DNA of 64,000 nucleotides from Nocardia wallacei. Its GTDB lineage: Bacteria; Actinomycetota; Actinomycetes; Mycobacteriales; Mycobacteriaceae. The stretch covers positions 3,100,001-3,164,000 of the forward strand of contig NZ_AP023396.1 in NCBI RefSeq assembly GCF_014466955.1, read 5' to 3'. Each line of letters opens with the position of its first letter. The first letter of the stretch is position 1. Below, piece after piece: positions 16,364-24,688 of this stretch. Made by a program: the position numbers and the translations under genes. Below the pieces are notes generated by a model, which was not told the origin of the DNA, did not search any database, and saw nothing but the letters and a program-made list of their open reading frames with translations.

Positions 16364-17953
16364 GTGTCTGTATTCACCCGCCGTTCGTTGTTGACCGGCG
16401 CCCTCGCGGCGGGAGCGGTGCTGGCGACGCCCGGCCTCGCGCAAGCCGGTATCGGGGCGGTCGTGGGGCGTGTGCGGACCGTGCGCGAGGAGCATCGGGT
16501 GATCGTGATCGGCTCGGGTTTCGGCGGCGGGGTCACCGCGCTGCGCCTGGCCGAGGCCGGTGTCCCGGTGCTGGTACTCGAGCGCGGGCGACGCTGGCCG
16601 ACGGGACCGAACGCGGAGACGTTCCCGCACGCGACGGCGCCGGACAAGCGCATTCTCTGGTATCGGTCCGCGCCGCAGCTGTTCGGCGTCCCGGTGGCGT
16701 TCGAGCCTTACGCGGGTCTGGTCGAGGCGGTGCCGGGGGAGAACATGACCGCGCTGTGCGCGGCCGGGGTCGGCGGCGGATCGCTGGTGTACCAAGGCAT
16801 GTCGCTGCAACCGGCCGAGGACGTGTTCAACACGCACTTCCCCCAGGAGCTCGATTGGGCGACGATGAACCGGGTCCACTACCCCCGCGTCGCGCGCATG
16901 TTGCGACTCGCGACCGCCCCGGACGAGCTGATCGACGCGCCGAACTATCTGGCCGCGCGGGTCTTCGCCGAGCATGTGCAGCGGGCCGGGCTGCCGCTGT
17001 CGAAGATCCCGATGCCGATCGACTGGAACTACGCGCTCGACGAACTGCGCGGCCGGATGAAACCGTCCTACACCAACGGCGACGGCGCGATGGGAGTCAA
17101 CAACGGCGGCAAGCATTCGGTCGATGTCACCTATCTCGCCGCCGCCGAGGCGACCGGCAAGGTCACGGTGGCGCCGCTGCACCACGTCACCGACATCGAG
17201 CGCGGCAAGGACGGCCGGTGGACGGTGTACGTGGACCGCATCGACACCTCGGGCACGGTGCTGGAGAACAAGATCCTGACCACCGACACGCTGGTGCTGT
17301 CGGCCGGCAGCCTCAACACCACCCGCTTGCTCGTCCGCGCGGCGGCCAAGGGCCGGATCCCCGATCTGCCCGACGAACTGGGCGGAGGCTGGGGCACCAA
17401 CGCCGACCGTATCTACGCGTGGACCTGCCTCGATGCCAATGTCGGTGCGGCGCAGGGCGGTCCGGTCGTCTACGGCAGCCTGAACTGGAGCGACCCCGCG
17501 AGGGCCAGTACCGTGATCCAGGCGTCGATCCCGCCGCTGCAGCTCGACGCGCACAGCACGATGCTCGTGGGTTACGGCGTCAGCGCCGCGCGCGGACGGT
17601 TCGTCTACGACGCGGCCACCGACGATGCCCGGCTGCACTGGCCCGCGGCGGGCGATGAGATCGCGCAGAACGGCACCATCGGGCCGATGGTCGAGCGCAT
17701 CGCGGGCTCGGCGAGCGTGCTCACCGACACCAACGCCCTGTTCCCCTCCACCTGGCATCCGCTCGGCGGCGCGGGCATGGGCGCGGTCTGCGATCTGAAC
17801 GGCCGCGTGCTCGGCCAGCGCGGGCTCTACGTGCTCGACGGTGCGCTGCTGCCGGGCAACGCCGCCGCCTGCAATCCCTCGATGACCATCGCGGCGGTCG
17901 CCGAACGGGCGCTGGAACACCTGGTCCGCGAGGACGTCGGCACCGTGATCTGA
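16364..17953 (+). CDS. choA: Secreted cholesterol oxidase (GMC-type, class I)
   Basis: A 529-residue GMC flavoenzyme that oxidises and isomerises 3-beta-hydroxysterols to 4-en-3-ones. It begins with a Tat signal (FTRRSLLTGALAAGAVLATPGLAQA). The FAD-binding GSGFGGGVTALRLAEAG and VLVLERGRRWP follow, then GVGGGSLVYQGM, and the C-terminal STWHPLGGAGMG and AACNPSMTIAA, which carry the His and Asn of the Streptomyces active site. The active-site Glu (about 361 in that enzyme) appears as Asp in QLDAHS (alignment from memory). The GTG start is chosen for CTGGAGG six bases upstream; earlier ATGs in frame would bury the signal peptide. It stands alone between the TetR gene and an SDR. Confidence 0.88.
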   Translation: MSVFTRRSLLTGALAAGAVLATPGLAQAGIGAVVGRVRTVREEHRVIVIGSGFGGGVTALRLAEAGVPVLVLERGRRWPTGPNAETFPHATAPDKRILWYRSAPQLFGVPVAFEPYAGLVEAVPGENMTALCAAGVGGGSLVYQGMSLQPAEDVFNTHFPQELDWATMNRVHYPRVARMLRLATAPDELIDAPNYLAARVFAEHVQRAGLPLSKIPMPIDWNYALDELRGRMKPSYTNGDGAMGVNNGGKHSVDVTYLAAAEATGKVTVAPLHHVTDIERGKDGRWTVYVDRIDTSGTVLENKILTTDTLVLSAGSLNTTRLLVRAAAKGRIPDLPDELGGGWGTNADRIYAWTCLDANVGAAQGGPVVYGSLNWSDPARASTVIQASIPPLQLDAHSTMLVGYGVSAARGRFVYDAATDDARLHWPAAGDEIAQNGTIGPMVERIAGSASVLTDTNALFPSTWHPLGGAGMGAVCDLNGRVLGQRGLYVLDGALLPGNAAACNPSMTIAAVAERALEHLVREDVGTVI

Positions 17954-17987
17954 GCGTTGTCCGGCGCGCCGCGCCCATGCTAGTGTT

Positions 17988-18001
17988 CGGACAGGTGTCC
18001 G
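17988..18001. promoter_or_regulatory. GGACA-NN-TGTCC operator (copy 1)
   Basis: CGGACA-GG-TGTCCG is a perfect inverted repeat 28 bases before the SDR start. From ACAGGTGTCCGGCC to the GAGAGG ribosome site the sequence is nearly identical to the promoter of the CYP123 operon at 23174-23206. Confidence 0.65.
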
Positions 18002-18029
18002 GCCATGTGTTTCAGTGAGAGGGCAAGCC

Positions 18030-18830
18030 ATGCCACGTTTCGAGCCGAATCCCGCTCGCCGTCCCGTGCTGATCGCGGGCGCGTCCTCGGGGATCGGTGC
18101 GGCCAGCGCCGTCGCGCTGGCCGCGCTCGGCCATCCCGTCGCGCTGGGAGCCCGGCGCGTCGACCAGTGCGAAGAGCTGGCGGAGAAGATTCGCGCCGAC
18201 GGGGGCGAGGCGATCGCCCACCGCCTCGACGTCACCGATCAGGCGTCCGTCGACGAGTTCGTGACGGCGGCCGAACAGGCGCACGGGCCCACCGAGATCC
18301 TCGTCTCCGGTGCCGGAGACCTGGAGTTCTCGCTGATTCACGAGATGGACCCGGAGCGGTTCGCCGCGCAGGTGCAGGTGCATCTGATCGGCCCGCAGCG
18401 GCTCGCGCACCGGGTGCTGCCGGGGATGATCGAGCGGCGGCGCGGCGACTTCGTCATCATCGGCTCGGACTGCGCGCCGGATCCACGACCGCGCACGGGC
18501 GCCTACAGCGCGTCCAAGGCCGGGCTGGAGGCGCTGACCGATCAGCTGCGAATGGAATTGGAGGGCACCGGGGTTCGCGCCTCGCTGGTCCGGCCGGGCC
18601 CCACCAAGACCGGCATGGGCGGCGACGCGTCATCGGAGGTCATCGGCCCGCTGATCGACGACTGGGTGAAGTGGGGCTTCGCCCGCCATCCCTATCTGTT
18701 GCGCGCATCGGATATGGCCGCCGCGGTCGTGGCGGTGGTCGGGACGCCGCGCGGGGCGCACCTCGTGCTGGTCGAGGTGCAGCCCGAGGCGCCGTTGCGG
18801 GAGCTCGGGGAGCCCGCCCGGCAGGAGTGA
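18030..18830 (+). CDS. SDR-family oxidoreductase
   Basis: A 266-residue classical SDR with GASSGIGAASAVALAALGH at the nucleotide site and an Arg-rich ALGARRVDQCEEL following strand 2, which favours NADP. The catalytic YSASK is at about 156-160. The active-site Ser is in IIGSDCAPDP, and the NAG motif reads VSGAGDL. The C terminus is short. The ATG follows GAGAGG. It is controlled by the same operator type as the cyp51, CYP123 and ALDH promoters and probably handles a sterol-derived alcohol or ketone. Confidence 0.85.
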   Translation: MPRFEPNPARRPVLIAGASSGIGAASAVALAALGHPVALGARRVDQCEELAEKIRADGGEAIAHRLDVTDQASVDEFVTAAEQAHGPTEILVSGAGDLEFSLIHEMDPERFAAQVQVHLIGPQRLAHRVLPGMIERRRGDFVIIGSDCAPDPRPRTGAYSASKAGLEALTDQLRMELEGTGVRASLVRPGPTKTGMGGDASSEVIGPLIDDWVKWGFARHPYLLRASDMAAAVVAVVGTPRGAHLVLVEVQPEAPLRELGEPARQE

Positions 18831-18849
18831 GGTCGGCGGTAGACCTGCG

Positions 18850-18895
18850 AAAGACGTTCGGCCGGTGGTGAATTCACCACCGGCCGAACGTCTTT
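18850..18895. terminator. Bidirectional terminator, 46-base perfect palindrome
   Basis: A 23-base arm beginning AAAGACGTTCGGCCGG is followed directly by its exact complement, ending in TTTT; the minus strand likewise ends in T residues. It separates the convergent SDR and hydroxyacid dehydrogenase genes. Confidence 0.9.
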
Positions 18896-18907
18896 TCGCG
18901 GTCGTGC

Positions 18908-19789
18908 CTAGGCGTGTTCCTGCGCGATGGGACCGCTGCCCACACCGAGCCCGTTCCCGAGGCCACGCAGCGCCGACTGCGCCAGGGGAAGGTCGAGGTC
19001 CAGGCGCCGCCCGAGATCCAGGGCGAGGGCGAGGTCCTTCTCGCCGAGGTCGCGGACGTGGCTGAGGATCGGGTGCCAGAAGTCGTCCGGGGCGATCTCG
19101 GCCGTGGTGTCGCGCAACATGATCGCGCCCGCACCGCCGGTGATGGCGTCGGAGTGGCGGACCACCTTGCCCAGCGCGGTGATGTCGAGGCCCGCGGTCT
19201 CGGCGAGGCGCTGCGCCTCGGCGGCCGCGGTGAACGCGACGAAGTGCAACAGGTTGCGCGCCAGCTTCATCCGGGTGCCCGCGCCCACCGCACCGGCGTG
19301 CACGACCAGTCCGCCGAAGGTCTCGAACGGCGCGCGCACCTTCTCGAACGCCGCCGCGCTGCCGCCCACCATGACCGCGAGGCTGCCCTGCTTCGCGCCC
19401 GCCGCGCCCCCGCTGATCGGCGCGTCCACGAATTCCACGCCGTGCTCGGCACATTCGGCCGCCAGCTCGACGGCCGTCAGGTCACTGATGGTGGAGTGCA
19501 CGGCGACGACGGTGCCCGGCTCGGCAGAGCTCAGAATGCCCTGCGGACCCGCCACCACGGACCGTACCTGCGCGTCGTCGACCACGACGATGGAGATCAC
19601 CGTGGCGTGCGCGGCCAGCTCCGCCGCCGACGCGGCCGTCTCGGCCCCGCCGGTGACGAACGGCTCGAGCGCCTCCGCGCGCATGTCGCAGACGGTGAGC
19701 CCACCGGGCCAGGACAGCAGGCGCTCGGCCATCGGCGCGCCCATATTGCCCAGGCCGATGAACCCGACCCGATCCCCGGCGCCGGTCAT
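18908..19789 (-). CDS. 3-hydroxyisobutyrate dehydrogenase-like NAD(P)-dependent oxidoreductase
   Basis: A 293-residue beta-hydroxyacid dehydrogenase. The N-terminal GFIGLGNMGAPMAERLL binds the dinucleotide, the substrate loop is FVDAPISGGAAGAKQGSLAVMVGG, and the catalytic Lys is in RMKLARNLLHF, where the usual KLxNN is KLARN. Its ATG overlaps the stop of the upstream SDR (ATGA). The order ALDH-SDR-this gene matches, as I recall, mycobacterial Rv0768-Rv0769-Rv0770 beside cyp51/cyp123. The physiological substrate is not known. Confidence 0.87.
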   Translation of the reverse strand: MTGAGDRVGFIGLGNMGAPMAERLLSWPGGLTVCDMRAEALEPFVTGGAETAASAAELAAHATVISIVVVDDAQVRSVVAGPQGILSSAEPGTVVAVHSTISDLTAVELAAECAEHGVEFVDAPISGGAAGAKQGSLAVMVGGSAAAFEKVRAPFETFGGLVVHAGAVGAGTRMKLARNLLHFVAFTAAAEAQRLAETAGLDITALGKVVRHSDAITGGAGAIMLRDTTAEIAPDDFWHPILSHVRDLGEKDLALALDLGRRLDLDLPLAQSALRGLGNGLGVGSGPIAQEHA

Positions 19790-20535
19790 CGGATGATCTG
19801 TCCGCCGTCGACGTTGAGGATGTGCCCGGTGACCCAGCTCGCCTCGTCGGACAGCAGGTACAGGCAGGCGCCCACGAGATCGCCGGGAGTTCCCATGCGC
19901 TTCAAGGGAAGTCGCTGCACCATGTCCTGCACGATGGTGCCCGGGGTGACGGTCTTGGTGGCCTCGGTGTCGATCGGGCCGGGCGCGATGGCGTTGACCC
20001 GGATCTTCGAGCCGCCGAGTTCGGTGGCCAGCTGCTGGGTGAGACCGTTGACGCCGACCTTGGCCAGCCCGTAGAAGCCGGAGTAGAGCCAGGCGGCGGT
20101 GGAGGACTGGTTGACGATGGAGCCGCCGCCGTTGTTCGACATCGGCTGCCACACCGCGCGGGTCATGTTCAGCGCGCCGTCGAGGTTCACGCTCATGAAC
20201 TTCTTGTAGTAGTCCCACGGCACCGTCAGCAGCAGGTCGAGTTTCATATCGCCGTAGATGGCGGCGTTGTTGACCAGATGGTCGATGCCGCCGAACTTCT
20301 CGACGGTGAATTCCGCCAGGGCCGTGGCAGATTCGGGATCGGCGACGTCCACGGTGTGGAAGACGGCGGTGCCGCCGTCGGCGGTGATCTGCTTGGCGAC
20401 CGCCTCGCCCTTCTCGGCGTTGAGGTCGGCGACGACGACGCGAGCGCCCTCGGCGGCCAGCGCCTGGGCGTAGGCGGCGCCGATGCCCTGCGCGGCGCCG
20501 GTGACGATCGCGGATCGTCCGGTGAAGCGTGCCAT
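19786..20535 (-). CDS. SDR-family oxidoreductase
   Basis: A 249-residue classical SDR: TGAAQGIGAAYAQALAAEGA, VVADLN with Asp after strand 2 (NAD), LVNNAAIYG, Ser in VNQSSTAAW, YGLAKVGV as the Tyr-Lys pair, and the usual C-terminal VTGHILNVDGGQ. It stands between the ALDH and the hydroxyacid dehydrogenase in one transcription unit. The 145-base spacer to the ALDH is filled by the 22-base tandem repeats. Confidence 0.88.
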   Translation of the reverse strand: MARFTGRSAIVTGAAQGIGAAYAQALAAEGARVVVADLNAEKGEAVAKQITADGGTAVFHTVDVADPESATALAEFTVEKFGGIDHLVNNAAIYGDMKLDLLLTVPWDYYKKFMSVNLDGALNMTRAVWQPMSNNGGGSIVNQSSTAAWLYSGFYGLAKVGVNGLTQQLATELGGSKIRVNAIAPGPIDTEATKTVTPGTIVQDMVQRLPLKRMGTPGDLVGACLYLLSDEASWVTGHILNVDGGQIIR

Positions 20536-20566
20536 GATGAAAGCCTTTCTGCGGCAGTGTGTTCGG

Positions 20567-20698
20567 GAGCCGATTCGGCGGTGCCCGAGTGCCTGTTCGG
20601 CGGTGTTGAAGTGCCTGTTCGGCAGTGTTGAAGTGCCTGTTCGGCGGTGTTGAAGTGCCTATTCGGCAGTGTCCAAGTGCCTATTCGGCGGTGGCGAC
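20567..20698. repeat. 22-base tandem repeat, about six copies
   Basis: Five full units (20589-20698) of the form GTGCCTRTTCGGCRGTGTYSAA follow each other without gaps, with a decayed sixth at 20567-20588. The unit nearest the ALDH contains that gene's last codons and stop (GTCGCCACCGCCGAATAG on the minus strand), so the array seems to have grown by duplication of the 3' end of the ALDH gene into the ALDH-SDR spacer. It may vary in copy number between strains. Confidence 0.85.
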
Positions 20699-22147
20699 GA
20701 GCTTGGTCTCGGTGTACTCCTCGAATCCGGCGACGCCCAGTTCGCGGCCGATGCCGGACTGCTTGTAGCCGCCGAACGGGGCGTCGGCGGCGTACCAGAT
20801 GCCGCCGTTGACGCCGAGCGTGCCGGTGCGCACACCGCGCACGACATGGTCGATGCGCTCGGGGTCGGTGCCCCACACCGCGCCGGAGAGGCCGTAGGGA
20901 GATTCGTTGGCGAGGCGGACGGCGTCGTCGTCGCCGTCGTGCGGGATCACCACCAGCACCGGCCCGAAGATCTCCTCCTGCGCGGCGGTGGCGGTGTTGG
21001 ACAGGCCGCTGATCAGGGTGGGTTCGACGAACCACCCCGGCCGGTCCGGGCGGCCGCCGCCGGTGACGATGGTGCCACCCTCGGCCTGGGCGATCTCGAG
21101 GTAGCGCTCCACGCGGTCGCGCTGCCGCTCGGAGATCAGCGGTCCGCACACGGTGCCGCCCTCGGCCGGATCGCCGGGCTTGATCCCGGCCATGGCCTTG
21201 GCGGCCGCGGCGACCGCGTCGTCGTAGGACGCGCGCGGGACCAGCAGACGGGTGGTGAGCGCGCAGCCCTGTCCGGCGTGCACGCAGACCGAGAACCCGG
21301 CGTAGCTCGACGCGGCCGCGATGTCGGCGTCGTCGAGCACGATGAACGCCGACTTGCCGCCGAGCTCGAGGAACACCTTCTTCAATGTCGTTGCCGCGGT
21401 GGCCATCACGGCCTTGCCCGTGGCGGTGGAACCGGTGAACGACACCATGTCCACGCGCGGATCGCCCGCGAGCTGCGCGCCGAGGGCGTGGTCGGCGGAG
21501 GTCACGATGTTCACCACGCCCGCGGGGATATCGGTCTGCTCGGCGATGACCTTGCCGATCAGCGCCGCGCACCACGGGGTGTCGGGCGCGGGCTTGAGGA
21601 CCACCGTCGCGCCCGCGGCCAGCGCCGGGCCGAGTTTGGCGAAATTGATCTGATGCGGGAAGTTCCACGGCGTGATGGCACCGACCACGCCCACCGCCTC
21701 CCGCCGCAGCGTGCGGCCGGACTTGATGCCCATCGGCGACGCGACGCCGAGATCGGTTTCCCACGTGTAGTTCTCGGCCAGGTCGGCGAAGTACCCGAGA
21801 TCGCCGATCGGGCCCTCGAGCTGCGGGCCGCTGGTCAGCATGCGCGGCGCGCCCACCTCGGCGATGGTCAGCTCGCGCAGCTCTTCGATGTTGTCGCGCA
21901 AGGCATCTCGCAGCTGCCGCAGGCAGGCCGCGCGGAACGCGTGGTCGCGGGACCAGCCGGTGTCGTCGAACGCCGACCGCGCCGCCGCGATGGCGGCGTC
22001 CATATCGCCGGCGTCGCCGTTGGCGGCCTGGCCCAACACCTCCCCGGACGCCGGATTCATCGTGGCGAACACCCCGGCGCCGCCCGGCACCAGTTTGCCC
22101 CCGACCAACAGCAGCGAGCCTTCCGCGCTGGGCAACAGTTTGCTCAT
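20681..22147 (-). CDS. NAD(P)-dependent aldehyde dehydrogenase (Rv0768/AldA-like)
   Basis: An ALDH of 488 residues with the catalytic Cys295 in GQGCALTTR, Glu in LELGGKSAF, and ITPWNFPHQINF near the cofactor site. The ATG is preferred over a GTG nine codons upstream because CGGAGAA precedes it and because the longer form would run through the operator. Length and catalytic positions equal those of the region-1 ALDH, so the two are paralogues. It starts the ALDH-SDR-hydroxyacid dehydrogenase operon and faces a divergent SDR gene. A likely role is oxidation of an aldehyde from P450 hydroxylation of sterol methyl groups, but this is inference. Confidence 0.9.
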   Translation of the reverse strand: MSKLLPSAEGSLLLVGGKLVPGGAGVFATMNPASGEVLGQAANGDAGDMDAAIAAARSAFDDTGWSRDHAFRAACLRQLRDALRDNIEELRELTIAEVGAPRMLTSGPQLEGPIGDLGYFADLAENYTWETDLGVASPMGIKSGRTLRREAVGVVGAITPWNFPHQINFAKLGPALAAGATVVLKPAPDTPWCAALIGKVIAEQTDIPAGVVNIVTSADHALGAQLAGDPRVDMVSFTGSTATGKAVMATAATTLKKVFLELGGKSAFIVLDDADIAAASSYAGFSVCVHAGQGCALTTRLLVPRASYDDAVAAAAKAMAGIKPGDPAEGGTVCGPLISERQRDRVERYLEIAQAEGGTIVTGGGRPDRPGWFVEPTLISGLSNTATAAQEEIFGPVLVVIPHDGDDDAVRLANESPYGLSGAVWGTDPERIDHVVRGVRTGTLGVNGGIWYAADAPFGGYKQSGIGRELGVAGFEEYTETKLVATAE

Positions 22148-22166
22148 GCAATTCTCCGAGATCTGT

Positions 22167-22182
22167 CTGGACACCTGTACGG
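22167..22182. promoter_or_regulatory. GGACA-NN-TGT operator (copy 2), divergent promoter
   Basis: CTGGACA-CC-TGTACGG, one arm slightly degenerate, lies 20 bases before the ALDH start and 55 before the divergent SDR. Its minus-strand core (ACAGGTGTCC) is identical to copies 1 and 3. Confidence 0.6.
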
Positions 22183-22236
22183 ACTATAGTTCGATACCTG
22201 GTTTCGGTACAAGAACGCGTTGCAGGAGGAATGGAT

Positions 22237-23112
22237 ATGGCCGAAGAGCAGCTGCTGGCCGGGACGGGCGCGGTGGTCGTGGGCGGGGGGAGCGGCATCG
22301 GCCTGGCGGTGGCCGAGACGCTGGCCGCGCACGGGGCGGGTGTCGTGGTCAACTCGCGGTCCGCGGCGGCCGTGGACCGGGCCGCCGACGAGATCCGGCG
22401 GGCGGGTGGCCGGGCGCTGCCGCTGGCGGGCTCGGCCGCCGACGAGATCGTCGCCGAACGCCTGGTGGAGACGTGCGCCGACGCGTACGGCGCGATCGAC
22501 ATCCTGGTCAACTGTGCCGCCGTCCCGGAACCGCTGCGGTCGTCGATTCTCGATGTGCGCCACGAGGATTGGCGCGCCCTGCTGGATTCGCACCTGACGA
22601 CGGTCTTCAACACCTGCCGCGCCGCGGCGCCCCGCATGGCCGCCCGGGGCTCGGGCTCGATCGTCAACACGGGCTCGTTCGCCTACCTCGGCGACTACGG
22701 CGGCAGCGGATATCCGGCGGGCAAGGGCGCGGTGACCAGCCTGACCCTGGCCATCGCCGCGGATCTGAAGGAGCACGGCGTGCGGGCCAATGTCGTGTGC
22801 CCGGGTGCGAAGACGCGGCTGTCGACCGGGGTCGACTACGAGGCGCACATCCGCGACCTGCATCGGCGGGGTCTGCTGGACGAGGCCACCATGCGCGCGT
22901 CGCTGGACGCGCCGCCGCCGGAGTATGCCGCCGCGCTGTACCTCTATCTGGCCTCGGCCGCCGCGCGGGCGGTCAGCGGCGAGATCTTCATCGCCGCAGG
23001 CGGTTTCGTGGGCCGCTTCGAACGACCGGTGGCGACGCCGCTGGGTTACCGCGACCACGACGGGCAGCCGCCGTGGACCATCGCCGACCTGGCCCGGATG
23101 GCCGGGCGATGA
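22237..23112 (+). CDS. SDR-family oxidoreductase
   Basis: A 291-residue SDR: VVGGGSGIGLAVAETLAAHGA, NSRSAAAVD after strand 2, LVNCAAVPEP, Ser in VNTGSFAYLGDYGG, and YPAGKGAV as the Tyr-Lys pair. An extension of about 50 residues with RPVATPLGYRDHD ends the protein. The second ATG is chosen since AGGAGG lies seven bases before it and only one base before the first. It is divergent from the ALDH operon and lies in front of the CYP123 operon. It is probably part of the same sterol-related regulon. Confidence 0.86.
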   Translation: MAEEQLLAGTGAVVVGGGSGIGLAVAETLAAHGAGVVVNSRSAAAVDRAADEIRRAGGRALPLAGSAADEIVAERLVETCADAYGAIDILVNCAAVPEPLRSSILDVRHEDWRALLDSHLTTVFNTCRAAAPRMAARGSGSIVNTGSFAYLGDYGGSGYPAGKGAVTSLTLAIAADLKEHGVRANVVCPGAKTRLSTGVDYEAHIRDLHRRGLLDEATMRASLDAPPPEYAAALYLYLASAAARAVSGEIFIAAGGFVGRFERPVATPLGYRDHDGQPPWTIADLARMAGR

Positions 23113-23170
23113 GTTCGGGGCGGCCGGATCGCGAATGACCGTTGTCGAGACATCGGTCCGATGGTAGTTT

Positions 23171-23186
23171 CCAGACAGGTGTCCGG
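23171..23186. promoter_or_regulatory. GGACA-NN-TGTCC operator (copy 3), CYP123 operon
   Basis: CCAGACA-GG-TGTCCGG lies 25 bases before the leader ORF start. The stretch from here to GAGAGG at 23201-23206 repeats the promoter of the SDR at 18030 with few changes. Confidence 0.65.
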
Positions 23187-23211
23187 CCTTGTGTCTCGCG
23201 GAGAGGTGCCG

Positions 23212-23259
23212 ATGAGTTTCGATATGAACCTGTTCCAGTCGCCGGGGTGGTTCCGATGA
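23212..23259 (+). CDS. Candidate 15-residue leader peptide coupled to the P450
   Basis: ATG with GAGAGG five bases upstream opens MSFDMNLFQSPGWFR, and its TGA overlaps the ATG of the P450 (ATGA). The P450 itself has only a weak ribosome site (GGGGTGG). In the sister promoter at 18 kb the matching position is the true start of an SDR, which supports initiation here. The role could be simple translational coupling or a regulatory peptide. Not confirmed as a protein. Confidence 0.5.
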   Translation: MSFDMNLFQSPGWFR

Positions 23260-24464
23260 CGGCGTCGTCGGTGGAACCGCTCCTGTTCGATCCGTACGAC
23301 TATGGTTTCCACGACGATCCGTACCCGCTCTACCGGCGGCTGCGGATTGAGGCGCCGCTGTACCACAACCCGGAGCTGGGCTTCTGGGCCTTGTCCCGGC
23401 ACGCCGACGTGACCGCCGCGTTCCGCGACAGCACGCGGCTGTCGAGCGCGAACGGCGTATCGCTGGATCCGGCGGCGTGGGGTCCGCACGCGCACAAGAC
23501 GATGTCGTTCCTGGCGATGGACGATCCGCGGCATCTGCGCATGCGGCAGTTGGTGTTCAAGGGCTTCACGCCGCGCCGGGTCACCGAAATGACCGACCGC
23601 ATAGCGGAATTGACCCGCCGGTATCTCGAACCCGCGCTGGAACGCGGCAGCTTCGACTGGATCGAGGAGGTCGCGGGCAAGCTCCCGATGGATGTCATCT
23701 CGGAGTTGATGGGCGTGCCTGAGACCGACCGCGCCGAGATCCGGCGGCTCGCCGATCTGGTGGTGCATCGCGAGGACGGCGTGCTCGACGTGCCCGCCGC
23801 CGCCATCGACGCCTCATTGCAGCTGGTCGGCTACTACGCCGACATGGTCGCGCAGCGCCGTGCCACCCGCACCGAGGATCTGACCTCGGCGCTGGTCGAC
23901 GCGGAGATCGACGGGGACAAGCTCTCCGACGACGAGATCATCGGCTTCATGTTCCTCATGGTCGTGGCGGGCAACGAGACCACGACCAAGCTGCTCGGCA
24001 ACGCGCTGTACTGGGCGGGCCGCTTCCCCGACCAGTTCGCGAAGGTGCGCGCGGACCGCGACCTGGTCGGGGCCTGGGTGGAGGAGACGCTGCGCTACGA
24101 CACCTCGAGCCAGATGGTGGCCCGGTCCGCGGCGGCCGACATCGAGTTCGAGCACGGGCTGGTGCCCGCGGGCGCCAAGGTGCTGCTGCTGATCGGCTCG
24201 GCCAATCGCGACGCGGCCGTGTTCGACGACGGTGACGTCTACGACATCGAGCGACCGGACAAGGGCAAGCTGGTCAGCTTCGGCAGCGGCGTGCACTTCT
24301 GCCTGGGCGCGCACCTGGCGCGGCTGGAGGCCGGAATCGCTCTGCGCGCCTTCGTCGATCGCGTCCGCGACTATCGCGTGGACGAGAGCGGCATCGAGCG
24401 CGTGCACTCCACCAACGTGCGGGGCTTCGCCGAACTCCCCATCACCGTGGAGGTTTCGTCATGA
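23256..24464 (+). CDS. Cytochrome P450, CYP123-like
   Basis: A 402-residue soluble P450. It has the I-helix AGNETTTKL, EETLR in the K helix, and heme ligand Cys349 in FGSGVHFCLGAHLA. Stretches such as FDPYDYGFHDDPYPLYRRLR, GKLPMDVISELMGVP and LVVHREDGV closely recall mycobacterial CYP123 (Rv0766c), the neighbour of cyp51. That match is from memory. It is the first large gene of an operon with its ferredoxin directly behind (ATGA overlap). The substrate is unknown. Confidence 0.87.
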   Translation: MTASSVEPLLFDPYDYGFHDDPYPLYRRLRIEAPLYHNPELGFWALSRHADVTAAFRDSTRLSSANGVSLDPAAWGPHAHKTMSFLAMDDPRHLRMRQLVFKGFTPRRVTEMTDRIAELTRRYLEPALERGSFDWIEEVAGKLPMDVISELMGVPETDRAEIRRLADLVVHREDGVLDVPAAAIDASLQLVGYYADMVAQRRATRTEDLTSALVDAEIDGDKLSDDEIIGFMFLMVVAGNETTTKLLGNALYWAGRFPDQFAKVRADRDLVGAWVEETLRYDTSSQMVARSAAADIEFEHGLVPAGAKVLLLIGSANRDAAVFDDGDVYDIERPDKGKLVSFGSGVHFCLGAHLARLEAGIALRAFVDRVRDYRVDESGIERVHSTNVRGFAELPITVEVSS

Positions 24465-24685
24465 CGATACGGATCGAGGTGGATCTCGACCTGTGCCAGG
24501 GCCACGCCGTCTGCCAGGCCGAGTCCCCGCAGATCTTCACCGTGCCCAAGCACGGCAAGGCGCAGCTGCTGCGTGCGCCGGACGACCGTGACCGCGCCGA
24601 CGTGGAGAACGCCGTGCGGTACTGCCCGACCCAAGCGCTGTCGGTCGTCGAGGACGACCGGACCCCGGAAACCGAAGGATCGTGA
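24461..24685 (+). CDS. [3Fe-4S] ferredoxin (P450 redox partner)
   Basis: A 74-residue ferredoxin with DLCQGHAVC and, near the end, RYCPTQAL. The second cluster Cys is replaced by His (CxxHxxC..CP), as in ferredoxins that serve mycobacterial P450s; it resembles Rv0763c, the partner of CYP51. It overlaps the P450 stop by four bases and has GTGGAGG upstream. It is the only ferredoxin in the window and could feed CYP123, CYP125 and CYP51 of this locus. Confidence 0.92.
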   Translation: MTIRIEVDLDLCQGHAVCQAESPQIFTVPKHGKAQLLRAPDDRDRADVENAVRYCPTQALSVVEDDRTPETEGS

Positions 24686-24688
24686 CCC

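Noticed and set aside
20567-20698. CRISPR or attachment site
   Set aside because: Gapless 22-base units derived from the ALDH 3' end; no integrase or direct-repeat pair around an island.
20244-22670. An 808-residue minus-strand frame across ALDH and two SDR genes
   Set aside because: Low-complexity Arg/Ala/Pro composition typical of alternate frames in GC-rich genes; the real genes lie in other frames.
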